Assembly (NCBI GenBank): GCA_938743325.2
Contig: OW568874.1
Coordinates: 62,001 to 126,000 of the forward strand
Length of the DNA: 64,000 bases
Source of the DNA: Pycnococcus provasolii
Lineage: Eukaryota > Chlorophyta > Pseudoscourfieldiophyceae > Pseudoscourfieldiales > Pycnococcaceae
Reading direction: 5' to 3'
A program made the position numbers and the translations under genes. This document shows positions 9,780-20,200 of this stretch, one piece after another; the first letter of the stretch is position 1, and each line of letters starts with the position of its first letter. A model generated the notes under the pieces. The model saw nothing but the letters and a program-made list of their open reading frames with translations. It searched no databases and had not been told where the DNA came from.

Positions 9780-10510
9780 CCGTCTCTCCTCTGGCTGTAC
9801 GGGTCAGCCCTCGTAGTTTTTACGTGTACTTCGATTACTCTCGCGTGCGCTTCTCAACGCCGATTTAAGCAGCTGCGGTGTGACTGGCAACGTTGCAGCA
9901 ACTTACCTTAACCTCTGTTGGGTTACACGTTCACTCACTCTCACTTCTCTCACGGTAATTACGCCACGCGCGTAAAAACTCGCCCCGTATGAACGGGCGA
10001 ACCGGGGCAAGGGCCCTAAGGGAACCCCCGACCTTTCCTTTCTGACTCACCCCTCTCCAGCCTGGCGGCCCCTCGTTTGCGAGTGCCGCCTCCTACCTCT
10101 CCTTCCTCACCCCCCTCCGCGCCGTAGCCGTGGCTGCGCTCGCTCGTCACGCGCCCGAGTATGTGCCTGACAGCGCAATGGTCGGGAATCCCTCCTTTCC
10201 TGTGTTGGCTGCGCGCTCTGCGTGTTGGCCGCAAGGATTAAGCTTGACACGTCGCGCTGAGTGCGGATTAAGTCTTTGGGTTCAAGGTCGTTGTGGAGGT
10301 TTCATTAGATTATTGCAAATAAGTGCGGCCTTGGTAGGTCGTGTTGCGCGACACCCCTCCTCGCTTGGTGAGGTGGGGATCAACGGATTTCGCACCAAGC
10401 AATTAATTCAACGACGAATCCCCGGGGAAACCGCATTCCCGCCCATCCCTCCCTCCCCAGACGGGCCGGGCCTCTCACAACACATCACGTCATTCTCATC
10501 AGCTCTTTGC
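9780..10510. other. Intergenic region, no gene seen
   Basis: About 730 bp between retroelement debris and the next gene. An open frame extends upstream of the chosen start at 10511 to 10130, but its residues are low-complexity and unlike a protein family. GC-rich segments at 9985-10030 (CGGGCGAACCGGGGC) may be remnant ends of mobile DNA. I see no RNA gene or clear promoter motif. Confidence 0.5.
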
Positions 10511-12037
10511 ATGCGCACGACGTTCACGCGGCGAGGCACGTCGCTCAAGGCGTCGTTCGAGGCGCACGTGTGGCGCCATACGCCCACCCACAGACGTGCT
10601 GCTCACAGAAGTATGGCCGCACCAAAGAATAGTGCGCATTCTTCCGCAGAGTCTCTCGTGTCGCTCATCCACGATACGCCGACACAACTTGTCGCGCACG
10701 TCACAGGAGGAGGGGCGAGCGCAATCGCAGCCATGCTCGCCGTGCCGGGGGCGAGCAGAACCGTCGTCGAGGCTAACGTGCCGTATGCGCAGACTTGCGG
10801 ATGGGACACAATTGCGAGGTCCACCGACGGATACCTAGACAGCGCGAGCGTACACCAGAAACCCGAGGGATTCTCCTTCGCTTCGCCGGACGCCGCCATC
10901 GCATTCGCTATTGCCGCCTACAGGCGGTGCGTCGCCGTGTCGTCGCCGGGAACGCCGTGCGCTGGCGTCGCGGCGGCGTGCGCTCTCGCCTCGAACCGAA
11001 CGCTCAAGGGAGGGACACGTGTGCACATCGCATATGCCAACGACACGCACATCGCGCTCACATCGGCAAGTCTCGCGATGCCCGACGAGGATAGCGGTGT
11101 GTCCGTGCGCTCCGAGCACGAGGCTAGCGCTGCCAGCATGGTGCTTCATGCTGCGGCGGAGGCGTGCGGCATATCTCGTACGGACGCGGAGGCGCTACAC
11201 GTTCCACCGACGAACGTACAAGACCTTAAGCGCTTTGAGCTCGGCGTGGGCGGCGGCGCTGGCGTGAACGACATGGCACTCCGACTGCACCTCGCGTGCG
11301 ACGACGGCGTCGACGGCGACGAAAGTCGCGCAACATTCGAGCGCGCGATCGCCATGGTGCACGGCACCGCCGCCGCCTCGCGGCTGCTGTGCGGTCGTTG
11401 CGCGTACTTCCCGCCCACGGGCGCACCGGCACTTCCATTCGGCGCGCTTCCACAGCCATCCCGTCGGCTCATCGCACCTGGATCGTTCAACCCACCGCAC
11501 AGAGGCCACGTTGCGATGATGCGTGCGGCAGCTGACGTGTTTGGCGTCGCATACCCCGACGGCGTCGTCGCGGAGCTGAGCGTCGCGAATGCAGATAAGG
11601 GCGTCCTTCCCGCCGACGAGGTGGCTTCGCGTGTTGCGTCGTATCGTGCCGCATCGTCGTCTCTGCCGCTTCCCGGCTTGGCGATTACGCAGTTTGCGCT
11701 GTTCAGCGAAAAGGCGCGACTGTTTCCTGGCTCATCGTTCGTCGTGGGATACGACACGGCGGTTCGCATTATGGATAAGAAGTACACGGACGGCGACTTG
11801 GACAAGCTCGTGGACAGTTTGGTGGAGATGGTTCGTCTGGGCGTGCGCATCGGCGTCGCGGGTCGCGCGGACAAGGACGGTTCGTACAAGACGCTCGAGG
11901 ATGCGTTTGCAGAGCGCGGCGCGGGTATTAGTCCGACTTTGCTTGAGCGCGTGTTTGTGAGCGTTCCGAACGAGCGCGTGGACGTGAGCTCGACGGAACT
12001 GCGCGCAAAAGAAAACAACTGCACGCAATTAAGATAA
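10511..12037 (+). CDS. CinA-like / nucleotidyltransferase two-domain protein
   Basis: About 508 residues from the chosen start. After an Arg/Ser/Thr-rich, acid-poor leader that looks like an organelle transit peptide comes a CinA C-terminal-type region (about residues 40-330: TGGGASAIAAMLAVPGASRTV, with SPDAAIAFA and later helices). The C-terminal half is a nucleotidyltransferase domain opening with PGSFNPPHRGH, the HxGH motif of the NMN-adenylyltransferase/phosphopantetheine family. Plants have a protein of this build (the At2g01220 type), so the fusion is inherited rather than new. A role in NAD or pyridine-nucleotide metabolism is inferred from the two domains. Other possible starts are 10613 (cytosolic form) and 10130 (unlikely). 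Confidence 0.85.
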   Translation: MRTTFTRRGTSLKASFEAHVWRHTPTHRRAAHRSMAAPKNSAHSSAESLVSLIHDTPTQLVAHVTGGGASAIAAMLAVPGASRTVVEANVPYAQTCGWDTIARSTDGYLDSASVHQKPEGFSFASPDAAIAFAIAAYRRCVAVSSPGTPCAGVAAACALASNRTLKGGTRVHIAYANDTHIALTSASLAMPDEDSGVSVRSEHEASAASMVLHAAAEACGISRTDAEALHVPPTNVQDLKRFELGVGGGAGVNDMALRLHLACDDGVDGDESRATFERAIAMVHGTAAASRLLCGRCAYFPPTGAPALPFGALPQPSRRLIAPGSFNPPHRGHVAMMRAAADVFGVAYPDGVVAELSVANADKGVLPADEVASRVASYRAASSSLPLPGLAITQFALFSEKARLFPGSSFVVGYDTAVRIMDKKYTDGDLDKLVDSLVEMVRLGVRIGVAGRADKDGSYKTLEDAFAERGAGISPTLLERVFVSVPNERVDVSSTELRAKENNCTQLR

Positions 12038-12283
12038 CACTTGTAAGCCACAAGGCCAGGAAATATCTACCCTACGATAGAGTAACACTACCTTAATAAT
12101 AGATGACAATCTTGGTGTGATTAAGGAGTTTGTTGGGCGATGCTTGGTGCTCCTTTTATTTTTTTTAAAAATTAATTGTTGGCGTTATGATCAACATACA
12201 TATAATTACATTTTCTGCAACTGTTTTTGCTTAACTGTTTAAGAAGCAGTTCTTCTCAACGATCGATCTGAGAAAGCCTCACA

Positions 12284-13450
12284 TCACAATACCGAGTACC
12301 GACGGAGTAAAAAACTGCCAATCAAATAAAGGAGGATGAGCACGAGCATCCAAGTGATGGCTTTGAAGGCCATCCACATAAAACGTAACCTAGATTCATC
12401 TTTGTCGAGTTTATCATGCACGTCGTATTGAAGAGAAGAAGCTTGATTGATGAGAATCCTTCGGAGCAGAGTATGAACATTTATATTGATTAGCAACACT
12501 TCTTGAACATAGCAGATGACCATACCGAGAACATAGAACAAAAATACCGTCACGTTGTAACCAAACCAGAAAGTCCACAAAAATGTAAATACGTAAACGA
12601 AAGAGCTTCCGACAAACAGGTACATTCTCGAAAGATTTTGGATCATGGCCATTCGGTTGAGGCATTTCAGGTACATTTCTTTGATCTTTAGGTTGTGCTG
12701 CTCGATGTTGGACTTCGCAACCTCCTCAGAAATACTCTGTGTTGAAACGTGATGCTGGCCGTACATCCCCAAGCCAAGACGTCCCTGCTTGATTAGATCC
12801 AAGATGTGGTCGCGATCTTTCTTGAACTGGGCCTCCGCTCGTCGGGCATCAGCCTTTGAAATGCCATTCACCAGAACATCGTGCGCCGCATCGTGGATGA
12901 GACGATTCGATATCTCGGAAGAGCAATCAAAGAATAAAAGCCTAACGAACCACCACGGGGCATTCAAGATGTAATTGCCAATATGACGAGAGATCTCATT
13001 CCCCTCTCTGTCGCAAACTCTCCCAACCAATTGAATGCCCGTCACATTCGCCGCGCGAAGTTCGTATTGACACCAACTGCGTGTCAAGGCGAGTGGATCC
13101 GTCCAATGGTGGCATACAAACCACAAAGCCTGCATCGCACCCACGGCTTGTTCCAATTCTCTGGCTGTGTCGTCGCCTTCAACGACCCACTGGTTCTTGC
13201 ACGCAATGTCGAGCCAGCACCACCAAGAATCATGCTTCGGGGTTCGTCGGCGCATGCGATTACGAAACTTCACAAGAGTGCTCCTAGGCACGAAGAGGTA
13301 CGCGCAGAGAGGTAGTAGCGTCGAGAAGGTGATAAAGTACACCGCCGCCAAAAACATCAGATACATCGCAAGTTTGAGCAAAGTCACAAACGACAGGGGT
13401 CTTCCTCCCTCGATGGAATTAATACGACTGTGCACAGCTTCCCACGTCAT
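12284..13450 (-). CDS. Multi-pass membrane protein with a TIR-like WCxxE segment
   Basis: About 388 residues from the Met at 13450; the frame stays open to 13897, but that part is antisense to a recombinase remnant and is probably not coding. The start is therefore uncertain, and residues up to about 13520 may belong to the gene. It has a hydrophobic pair near the N-terminus (TLLKLAMYLMFLAAVYF), a soluble middle with DIACKNQW ... LTRSWCQYELRAA, an amphipathic helical stretch, then two or three more membrane segments (YLFVGSSFVYVFTFLWTFWF; WMLVLILLYLIGSFLL). The W-C-x-x-E pattern occurs in TIR-like domains of many protist proteins; this assignment is tentative. The DIRS-type remnant at its 5' end may have replaced the original N-terminus or promoter. 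Confidence 0.6.
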   Translation of the reverse strand: MTWEAVHSRINSIEGGRPLSFVTLLKLAMYLMFLAAVYFITFSTLLPLCAYLFVPRSTLVKFRNRMRRRTPKHDSWWCWLDIACKNQWVVEGDDTARELEQAVGAMQALWFVCHHWTDPLALTRSWCQYELRAANVTGIQLVGRVCDREGNEISRHIGNYILNAPWWFVRLLFFDCSSEISNRLIHDAAHDVLVNGISKADARRAEAQFKKDRDHILDLIKQGRLGLGMYGQHHVSTQSISEEVAKSNIEQHNLKIKEMYLKCLNRMAMIQNLSRMYLFVGSSFVYVFTFLWTFWFGYNVTVFLFYVLGMVICYVQEVLLININVHTLLRRILINQASSLQYDVHDKLDKDESRLRFMWMAFKAITWMLVLILLYLIGSFLLRRYSVL

Positions 13451-13544
13451 AAAAGGCTTCACCAACGTCTCGTATACGTCAAGACTGCTCCGGATGCTTG
13501 CGATTTCGATGTTCCAGGCCGCAGAACGGTCACCTGGCCGGTGA

Positions 13545-14358
13545 CCACGACGTGGCAAACGCTGGGAAAAATGCTCACGCGCTACGATCGGATGCGCCGT
13601 CGGGTGTGCTCGCGTGCGACGTACTTCTTCAACCTTGGTGAGAAGGCACGTGGCGACGCGTTTGCACGCTGGCTGCCGGTGGCGCTGAAAGCTGTAGGAG
13701 CTGCAGCCCCACCCAACGGACATTACGCTCCCAAGAGCTTCCGCTCTGGGTTCGCGTCCGCGGTGACCGCGATGAACGTCTCGCCAGATCGACGTAACTA
13801 CATCGCGGGCTGGGCTGCCAACTCGCATGCGGTCGGCACTCACTACGTCGACAACAGTGTCGTCGTTGACGATGCCGCCCGCTTCCTTTTTGGCCACCTC
13901 ATCGGCTTGCCGCCGCCTCCTGTGGAGGTGCCTGTCGCGCCTGCCGCGCCTTGGAGCTCGCCGCTGGCCAATTTGGCGTCACGTTTGGTGACACTCGTCT
14001 CTCCTCTTCGTGGAGATACGTGACTATGATGGCAATACTGGCCCCCCCTAAAATCTTCAGTTCTACTTGTTTAATTGGGGTTTTTGATTGGGGGGAGTCG
14101 CCCGCGCAGCTTAACCCTGTACCTACAAGGGTATTGGGGAGCGGCCGCCCGGCGGGTCTCGAGACCCTCCGGCGGCCTCTCCCTTAAGGCTGCTCGCGCG
14201 TATCCACTCTTGCTGTTGGTTGCTTGCTTCGCAAACAACCTCCCACCCTCCCTCCCTGTTGACTATAGTTGGTTACTGGAGCAGGAGACCTACTTTTGGT
14301 TTTAATTTCGGTTTGTGTAAAAGATGACCTTCATTGGCAATACTGGCCCCCCCTAAAA
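13545..14358 (+). mobile_element. DIRS/Ngaro-type tyrosine-recombinase remnant
   Basis: The + frame ending at 14023 carries HYAPKSFRSGFASAV ... IAGWAANSHAV ... THYVD. This is the C-terminal R...HxxR/W...Y layout of tyrosine recombinases, of the sort encoded by DIRS-like retrotransposons and Cryptons. Only the C-terminal part is present. Just downstream, a 24-bp direct repeat (14031 and 14335) brackets about 300 bp with an imperfect palindrome, which fits the split direct repeats of DIRS-order elements. It is a broken fossil fragment. Confidence 0.65.
14031..14358. repeat. 24-bp direct repeats flanking a palindromic block
   Basis: The sequence beginning GGCAATACTGGCCCCCCC occurs identically at 14031 and 14335 and continues TAAAA in both. 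Between the copies, 14136-14183 is an imperfect palindrome centred on GTCTC|GAGAC at 14160/14161. The arrangement suggests the terminus of the adjacent DIRS-type element. Confidence 0.75.
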
Positions 14359-14581
14359 CCTCCACGCCCAAAACCCTCGGGCCCTCCCTAAAGTTTACAC
14401 TGCCCCTCCCCTGTCAGCGTGTGTTGTCCAGTTGTCCCCCCTGGACCTACCGTACCTGTCCCCCTCCCTCCCTCCCTCCCTCCCTCTGTCCCTGTCCCTC
14501 CCAATAACTTTAATGTTCGCATGAAGAACGAGTCGGGACCCATCACTCCGCATCATCAACCACACTCCTGTGATCACATCC

Positions 14582-15577
14582 ATGGCGCCTGCTCACGTAG
14601 TGATATCCGCGTACCTCCTTCCTTCCTCCTCTTCGTCATCCTCGTCATCATCATCTGCGTTGGATTTGCGATCACTAAGAGCGAGCTCGCGTCACGCGTT
14701 TGTCGAGCTTCTTTCTAGTCGGCCTGCACATGCGGTGGTTTCCTCGTCAAATCAAACTTCAAATCAACACAGTGTCGTCATTGCGCTCGCACATCCTCCC
14801 TCTCACGGTCATTCCTCTCATTCTTCTTCATCGTTTTCTCTGGAAATCAACGTCCCCATCGCGCTTGCGCTCTTATGCGGACAACGCGTCGTCGCAACGA
14901 CATGGCTCGACAACGCCAAAGAACACCAACCGCCACCCAAAAAGTACGACGTCAAGATACTGGCGCCGGACGGGACGACGGCGAGCGTGACGGCAGCAAC
15001 AGGCGGTCAGGCGTGTCGCAACGTTCTCCACAACGCTGTATGTGCGCTCGCGCACTTCACGGAAACTTCCGCGCGGTGGAGCAAGGAACAACACGAAGAC
15101 GACGCCGGTCTGCCTGCTCTCCTACGAGTGCTCGGTGCTCACAGTGTAGCGCGCACCGTCGGGGACGCGCTCGAGGCGACGGCGGAGAAACGTGTCGTCA
15201 TCATTTGCCAAGACGAAAGCCAAGTCGAGTCTGTGCGCGGTGCTGTGGCGGCACTCGACGAGGATCGCAAATTTCACGTTGTCACAACGAGTGACATCTT
15301 GCAGTGCGTGGCAACGGAGTCACCAACCATACCGCTCCTCGAAGACGGCGACGACGCGACTGACATTCCAAGCACACCCGTGCCAAAGGCACTGCCGCAG
15401 CACACCACGCCACGCCTCCCGTCACGAGACGTCGAGAAGAAACGTGGCAAAAAAGTCGAACAGCTTGCTACTGTAGGGCTTGGACCAAACCCCAAGCGTT
15501 TCAAGAAGCAGTATGTGCGTGCGTTGGATCCCGAGCGCCGCCTGCCGCTCGTCTCTTTCGATTATGGAGACGAATGA
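14582..15577 (+). CDS. Probable BRCT-domain protein
   Basis: 331 residues from the ATG at 14582, which has a strong context (CCATGG); an in-frame ATG lies at 14570. After a poly-Ser loop the segment ALLCGQRVVATTWLDNAKEH ... KKYDV has the second half of a BRCT fold (hydrophobic strand, conserved Trp, then a basic stretch before a Tyr). A second similar region (RVVIICQDESQ ... HVVTTSDILQCV) could be its tandem partner. The C-terminus is basic (KKRGKKVEQL, NPKRFKKQYVRA), suggesting a nuclear protein. BRCT pairs read phosphopeptides at DNA breaks; that role is inferred. The family match is weak, and I would not exclude another Rossmann-like fold. Confidence 0.7.
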   Translation: MAPAHVVISAYLLPSSSSSSSSSSSALDLRSLRASSRHAFVELLSSRPAHAVVSSSNQTSNQHSVVIALAHPPSHGHSSHSSSSFSLEINVPIALALLCGQRVVATTWLDNAKEHQPPPKKYDVKILAPDGTTASVTAATGGQACRNVLHNAVCALAHFTETSARWSKEQHEDDAGLPALLRVLGAHSVARTVGDALEATAEKRVVIICQDESQVESVRGAVAALDEDRKFHVVTTSDILQCVATESPTIPLLEDGDDATDIPSTPVPKALPQHTTPRLPSRDVEKKRGKKVEQLATVGLGPNPKRFKKQYVRALDPERRLPLVSFDYGDE

Positions 15578-15649
15578 ACTCGTTTTCTCCAAGTTGTTGT
15601 GCAAAAGCAAATTGTTACATGTTTTTTTTTTAAATTGAACATAAAGCCC

Positions 15650-16909
15650 TTACAACCGCACGCACGATCGAGCAGAAGCGACGAGTGCGGTCCAGTCGTG
15701 CCTTAAAAGGGCGTCACGTGCGTCGCCTGGTGCAAGCGCGATGCTGTCGTCTTCTATCAGCATGTCTAGTGCCGGTAAGGACGTTTCGTCTTGTCTCCCG
15801 TCATCGTCGTCGTCGTCGTCGTCTCCGCATCCACCCCGCTGCCGAACGAGAATCTCGAGACGTGAGTCGCGCCGGTATGCACTGCTGTCAAGGGTAATCT
15901 CAGCCGTCTCGCCTTCTGACGATGCGCTCCCGCTCACCGCCGCAAGGCTCCAAGCCGTTGTACCTGTGCGCATGACCGCTTTGGCGCGAAGGACGCGCGT
16001 CACCTCGTCTCGCGTGCTCAGAACAGTGTTCATGAATTCCGCGAGCCGTGTGCGATCGAAGATATCTTCACGATGGTACACAAGTCCGATGCTGTATGTC
16101 AGCGACCCGTCGCCTGCGTGGCGCGTGCGGCCGATAAGCACGCGTGGGTGACCGCCAGGTGCTGATACACGCGTGAGCTCGTAGCTTGTGTGCGTATCTG
16201 CGTATGTATCTGCGTCGACCTGCGTCGCGAGCGAGGCGAGTTTCCCGTGCTCGTCAGACGCGAGCTGGTCGAGCAGCCGTGATGGAACAGCGGTTCCTCT
16301 CTGTTCTGTGCTCACTAAACTCTTTGGTGGCCAGAGCGTAGCGTGCCAAGTCGAGAGCGCGTCACGGTACGTGTCCGTCCTTGCGTTGACAAGCACGACG
16401 TCGCTCGCGGCAACTTGGTTGACAAATAGCGGAGAGTCGACGACGCTTTGTTCGTCATCGGCAATGTTGTCGCGGAACACAAATTCCGGGTCAAGCACGC
16501 ACATCGTTCCCATCACCTCCACCGAGTCGCCGAGCGGCGGCTTTTGCAATGCGTCCAGAACGCTTCCCGGGTGTCCCAAGCCGGACATCTCGATGATGAG
16601 CCGCGTTGGCCTGGAACGTCGAAGAAGCGTGGCGATCGCTGCCTGTGTCACACCTGCAGCACTGCAGCACATGCACCCTCCTGCAAGCTCCTTGACGACA
16701 ATTTCGCCGCCGCCGCCGCAGCCGCCGCCGCCTTGTTGATCCGCATCAGCCGCCGCCGAGAGTGCCGCGCCGTCGATGCCCACGGCACCCACCTCGTTCA
16801 CAAAAATGGCCCACTTCTCGCCTGGTGGTTTGTGCGCGAGCAGTGCTTGCACGACAGTGCTCTTGCCTGCGCCGAGCAAACCCGTCACCAGCGAGACGGC
16901 GACGGGCAT
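15650..16909 (-). CDS. COG0523 (CobW/ZNG1-like) metal-chaperone GTPase
   Basis: 419 residues from the Met at 16909 (MPVAVSLVTGLLGAGKST), the usual N-terminal position for this family; the open frame goes on to 17023 without a plausible leader. Features: Walker A GLLGAGKST (residues 10-18), the metal-binding CxCC motif in GGCMCCSAAG, an E-x-S-G-L-G-x-P switch (EMSGLGHPGSV), and a CobW C-terminal domain (RVLIGRTRHAGD ... FMNTVLSTR). Such proteins load Zn or Co into client enzymes using GTP. Where the base-specificity motif NKxD is expected the sequence reads VLVNARTD, which is unusual. A Gly/Cys loop (about residues 55-70) and a poly-Asp loop are lineage insertions. Confidence 0.92.
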   Translation of the reverse strand: MPVAVSLVTGLLGAGKSTVVQALLAHKPPGEKWAIFVNEVGAVGIDGAALSAAADADQQGGGGCGGGGEIVVKELAGGCMCCSAAGVTQAAIATLLRRSRPTRLIIEMSGLGHPGSVLDALQKPPLGDSVEVMGTMCVLDPEFVFRDNIADDEQSVVDSPLFVNQVAASDVVLVNARTDTYRDALSTWHATLWPPKSLVSTEQRGTAVPSRLLDQLASDEHGKLASLATQVDADTYADTHTSYELTRVSAPGGHPRVLIGRTRHAGDGSLTYSIGLVYHREDIFDRTRLAEFMNTVLSTRDEVTRVLRAKAVMRTGTTAWSLAAVSGSASSEGETAEITLDSSAYRRDSRLEILVRQRGGCGDDDDDDDDGRQDETSLPALDMLIEDDSIALAPGDARDALLRHDWTALVASARSCVRL

Positions 16910-17237
16910 TTGGCGACACGAGCGTGTGGTGGTGGGATGTGGATAGGAAAATTCGTGGTCAGAACTGGTGGTCAGAACCCAGCAGGAGGGAGAAGCCAAA
17001 CAAACAAACCCCCAATCATTCAATCCCCGGATTTCTGTAACTATCCAGGTTTACCCAATCATTTATTCCAAATGCTTATTCCTGACAGACATCCCCGCAA
17101 CACCTGTCACCTACAGTACCTGTGTCACTTAAGTGTTCGTTACTTGTCAATTCCCTCCTCGGCTCCCGCTTGTTCATTCCCTCCCCCACCTGGCCTCCTC
17201 CTACCCCACCAGGTGTCCAGGTGGCTAAACTTTTAGT

Positions 17238-20200
17238 CTAGACCTTGGGCAAGTTGAACCGCCTCTTCAAAACCTTCGACACCTGACGGTCACGACGATG
17301 GCACACCACGCGCATTAGTGTCGCGTCCAGCAAACGGCCGTGCTCGAGAACGTCGCACATGTGCTCGAGAAGCTCCCAGCTGTCCAAAGCCATCAAGTCG
17401 AGCACCTTCCATATGCCCGCCGCCTGGAGGGACCACTCAAGGTCCATTGGAGCAAGTCCAAGCGTCGCGTGGAACGAACGCAGCTTGTCGATGTCGCCGA
17501 GAATCACGCGAACGTGCCGCGTCGTGAAGGCGCGGCCTGGACCGCCGTCGACGAGTGCATAACGCATGAGCGTGCATATCACGCGGGTACAAGCTTGCAG
17601 CGCGACAGGTGCGAGGCGGGAGGGAAGGCTCGCGCGAAGGTGCTCGGCGGCAAGGTGCACGGCATTGCCCGATGCGAGGATGGATCCCAGCGTGATGTCC
17701 GGCAATTCAGACGACGACATTGAAGTGGAATCTGGCGGAAGCAGGCGGTCAATGTCACCCAGGTAAATCACGGAAAGCGCCTCGGCAGCTGATGACGCGC
17801 CGCTGCAACTTGCTGCAGCCTTGTTCTTGTCGCCATTTCCTCCGCTGTCACTGCCAACGACGTATCCGCCGCCGCCGCGGTAATGGTAAGGGGGAGAGAT
17901 GGTGGACGCTTCCTCCGATGCGGGTACCGGCACCGGCACCGCTCCTAGATGATTCTTTTCTCCCTTGACGAGCATCGCGGCAAAGCCACACGCTCGCGCA
18001 AGACCTGTCTCAGCCTCGCGAGCAGCATGATTCACTTGATCGAACGCCTTCATCAGCACACCGCTCACGTCTCCTGCACCTGACGACGACGCCCCAACGC
18101 CGGCGCCACCACCGCGTGGGGAAATGTCAGCTCTACTATGATGTGCACCCGCCGCTGTAGTGGTAAACTGGACGCGGGGAGATGCAAATGGAAATTCATC
18201 ATTCGATCGCGGCGGCGGCGGCGGCGGCGGTGGCGTAGGCTTCTCAACGGCGCCTCGATCCATGCCATATGTTCGCTCGACGTAGACGCTGTCGTGGTCA
18301 ATCGTCTCCTCCTCGCAGAGTCTGGCTTGATAGTGCATGAGCTGTGCACAAAGGCGCGTGGCAATTGTCTGCGCAAGACTCTCGAGATGCGCGACGGAGT
18401 GCATGCGCACGGTGAGTTCCTCCGTGCACGTTGCCGCTCGCCCCATTGGGATCTGACGACTTCGTGGTTGAGGCGATGACATGCTGCCGCCGGTTTGTTC
18501 GATGCTCTGAGCACGCTCCACGGAGGATGACCCTCCTCCTCCTCCTCCTCGTGATGCGCCTAGGCGAGGGGTGATATTGGTACTGCTCGATGCACGCAAG
18601 CCGTTGGCGGCCGCCGTTGGGATGACGACATTGGCATCCGTAGCAGTGCCATGATTGCCATCCCTTGCGGTGTTCAGGAACTCCTCAGCCACCTGTGCAT
18701 TGAGAGCCGCAACCTCAGATGCATTGGATGGAATGCTACTGGTTCCTTCATGATCGCAGACATCGCCAACGATGGCGGCGGCGGTGGCGGGCGTTGTCTC
18801 CTCGCTGTCTTCTTCATGCCCCCCGCCTGCTTTCTTGCGTCGTCCAAAGCGAAGGAACGACGTCCAGGATGACGTCGACGACGTCGCCGGCGCTGGCATT
18901 GTTGTTGTCTTATCATTTAACTCCGTGTCTGCTGTCCATGACGCATCGTCTTTTGCCGTGGCATCAAGATGCGCAATCACATTACGATGCGTCTCCGTCT
19001 GCATCTTGCTTTGCTCGTGTTTTTCACGTGACATCTGTGCATTGTCGGAAGCCTGCAGAATGGCTGGCGCGACAGCCGCAAGAGCGCGTCCTGTGAACCC
19101 ATGAGGCTTTTCCGCGGCTGGCATCAACATCGTCGTCTTCGTCGTGTCGGATGAAGTATGCTCCTGCTGCCTCTCTTGTTCCTCGTTCTGCTGCTTGTCG
19201 ATTGCGGCAACGCCAGCAAGCCAGCGTCCCCTGTCGATACGGCTAAGCCAATTGGGAATCTTCGCCGCGGATGCGAGGCGCCTGGCGAGCGTCGGTGGCA
19301 TCGACGACGGCATTCGCCGCATACTGCTCGACGCTGTTGTTGTGCGCGTGACGACGGTAGACGTCTCATCGTCGGAGTCGCCATCTTCGTCTAGAAGGCC
19401 CGCCGATTGCAGCGCATCGCGCGCGGAGTTCGTCTCGGAGATGCCACGGATCATGCAACCTCCGGCGGCACCTGCTGCGGCGGCAACATGGAAGACAGCT
19501 TCTTTGTACCGCGTGTACCTCGGCATCGGCGCGAGCATCTTGTGCATGGCAAAATCGTCAGCACGACGAGCGAGAGCCTCGATTGCATCCACGATCGCGC
19601 CGCTGAGTTGATTCGCAAATTCGCAGGCGAGCGTCTCGAGCCCGACGACGACCACATCACCGACACCAAACAGCGACGGGTGTCCGGCGCTTGCACTCAT
19701 CAGCCGAAGCGATGGCGTTGTCGTAGATTTCGACCTCGAAACCCGGCGATGATTTAGATACGTCCCAGACGGCGAAGACAACCCACCACCGCCTCGATGA
19801 CGCTGTTGCTGTTGCTTGCGTCGATCCTGCTCCTCCTCGAGCGCTACGGCGGCACGATCGAAGAACTCCTCCACGGCATCGAGGAGAAGACGTGCGTGTT
19901 CGTGCGCGCACTGTGCGTGTCTGAGATCTGCACGCGAAGACAGCGCCTGCCAGCTGTCCACGGACATGGCACGGTAAAATGCACCTCTGAGATACGGTCG
20001 AAGGGCGAGCGTCCAGCATCGAAGTGCGTCAGGCGCAGTATTCGCCGGCGACGACGATGATTGCGTGTGTTGATGATGCTGTTTCTTGCTGCTGTATTTG
20101 CTGCCGCCGCCGAGGCTGCCTTGTTGTTGTTGTTGTACTTGTTTTTTCTTCTTCTCAACTGCGTCATTCTTCAAGAGCGACGTTGTTGTTGATTGTGATG

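Noticed and set aside
10130-10510. N-terminal extension of the CinA/nucleotidyltransferase frame
   Set aside because: Composition is unlike the rest, no family similarity, and a good transit-like start exists at 10511.
11146-12051. A 301-residue minus frame opposite the nucleotidyltransferase
   Set aside because: Antisense shadow rich in Ser/Ala/Arg; the + strand frame has clear motifs.
13451-13897. Upstream part of the minus-strand membrane-protein frame
   Set aside because: It is antisense to a recognisable tyrosine-recombinase remnant and is Arg/His-rich without a fold signal.
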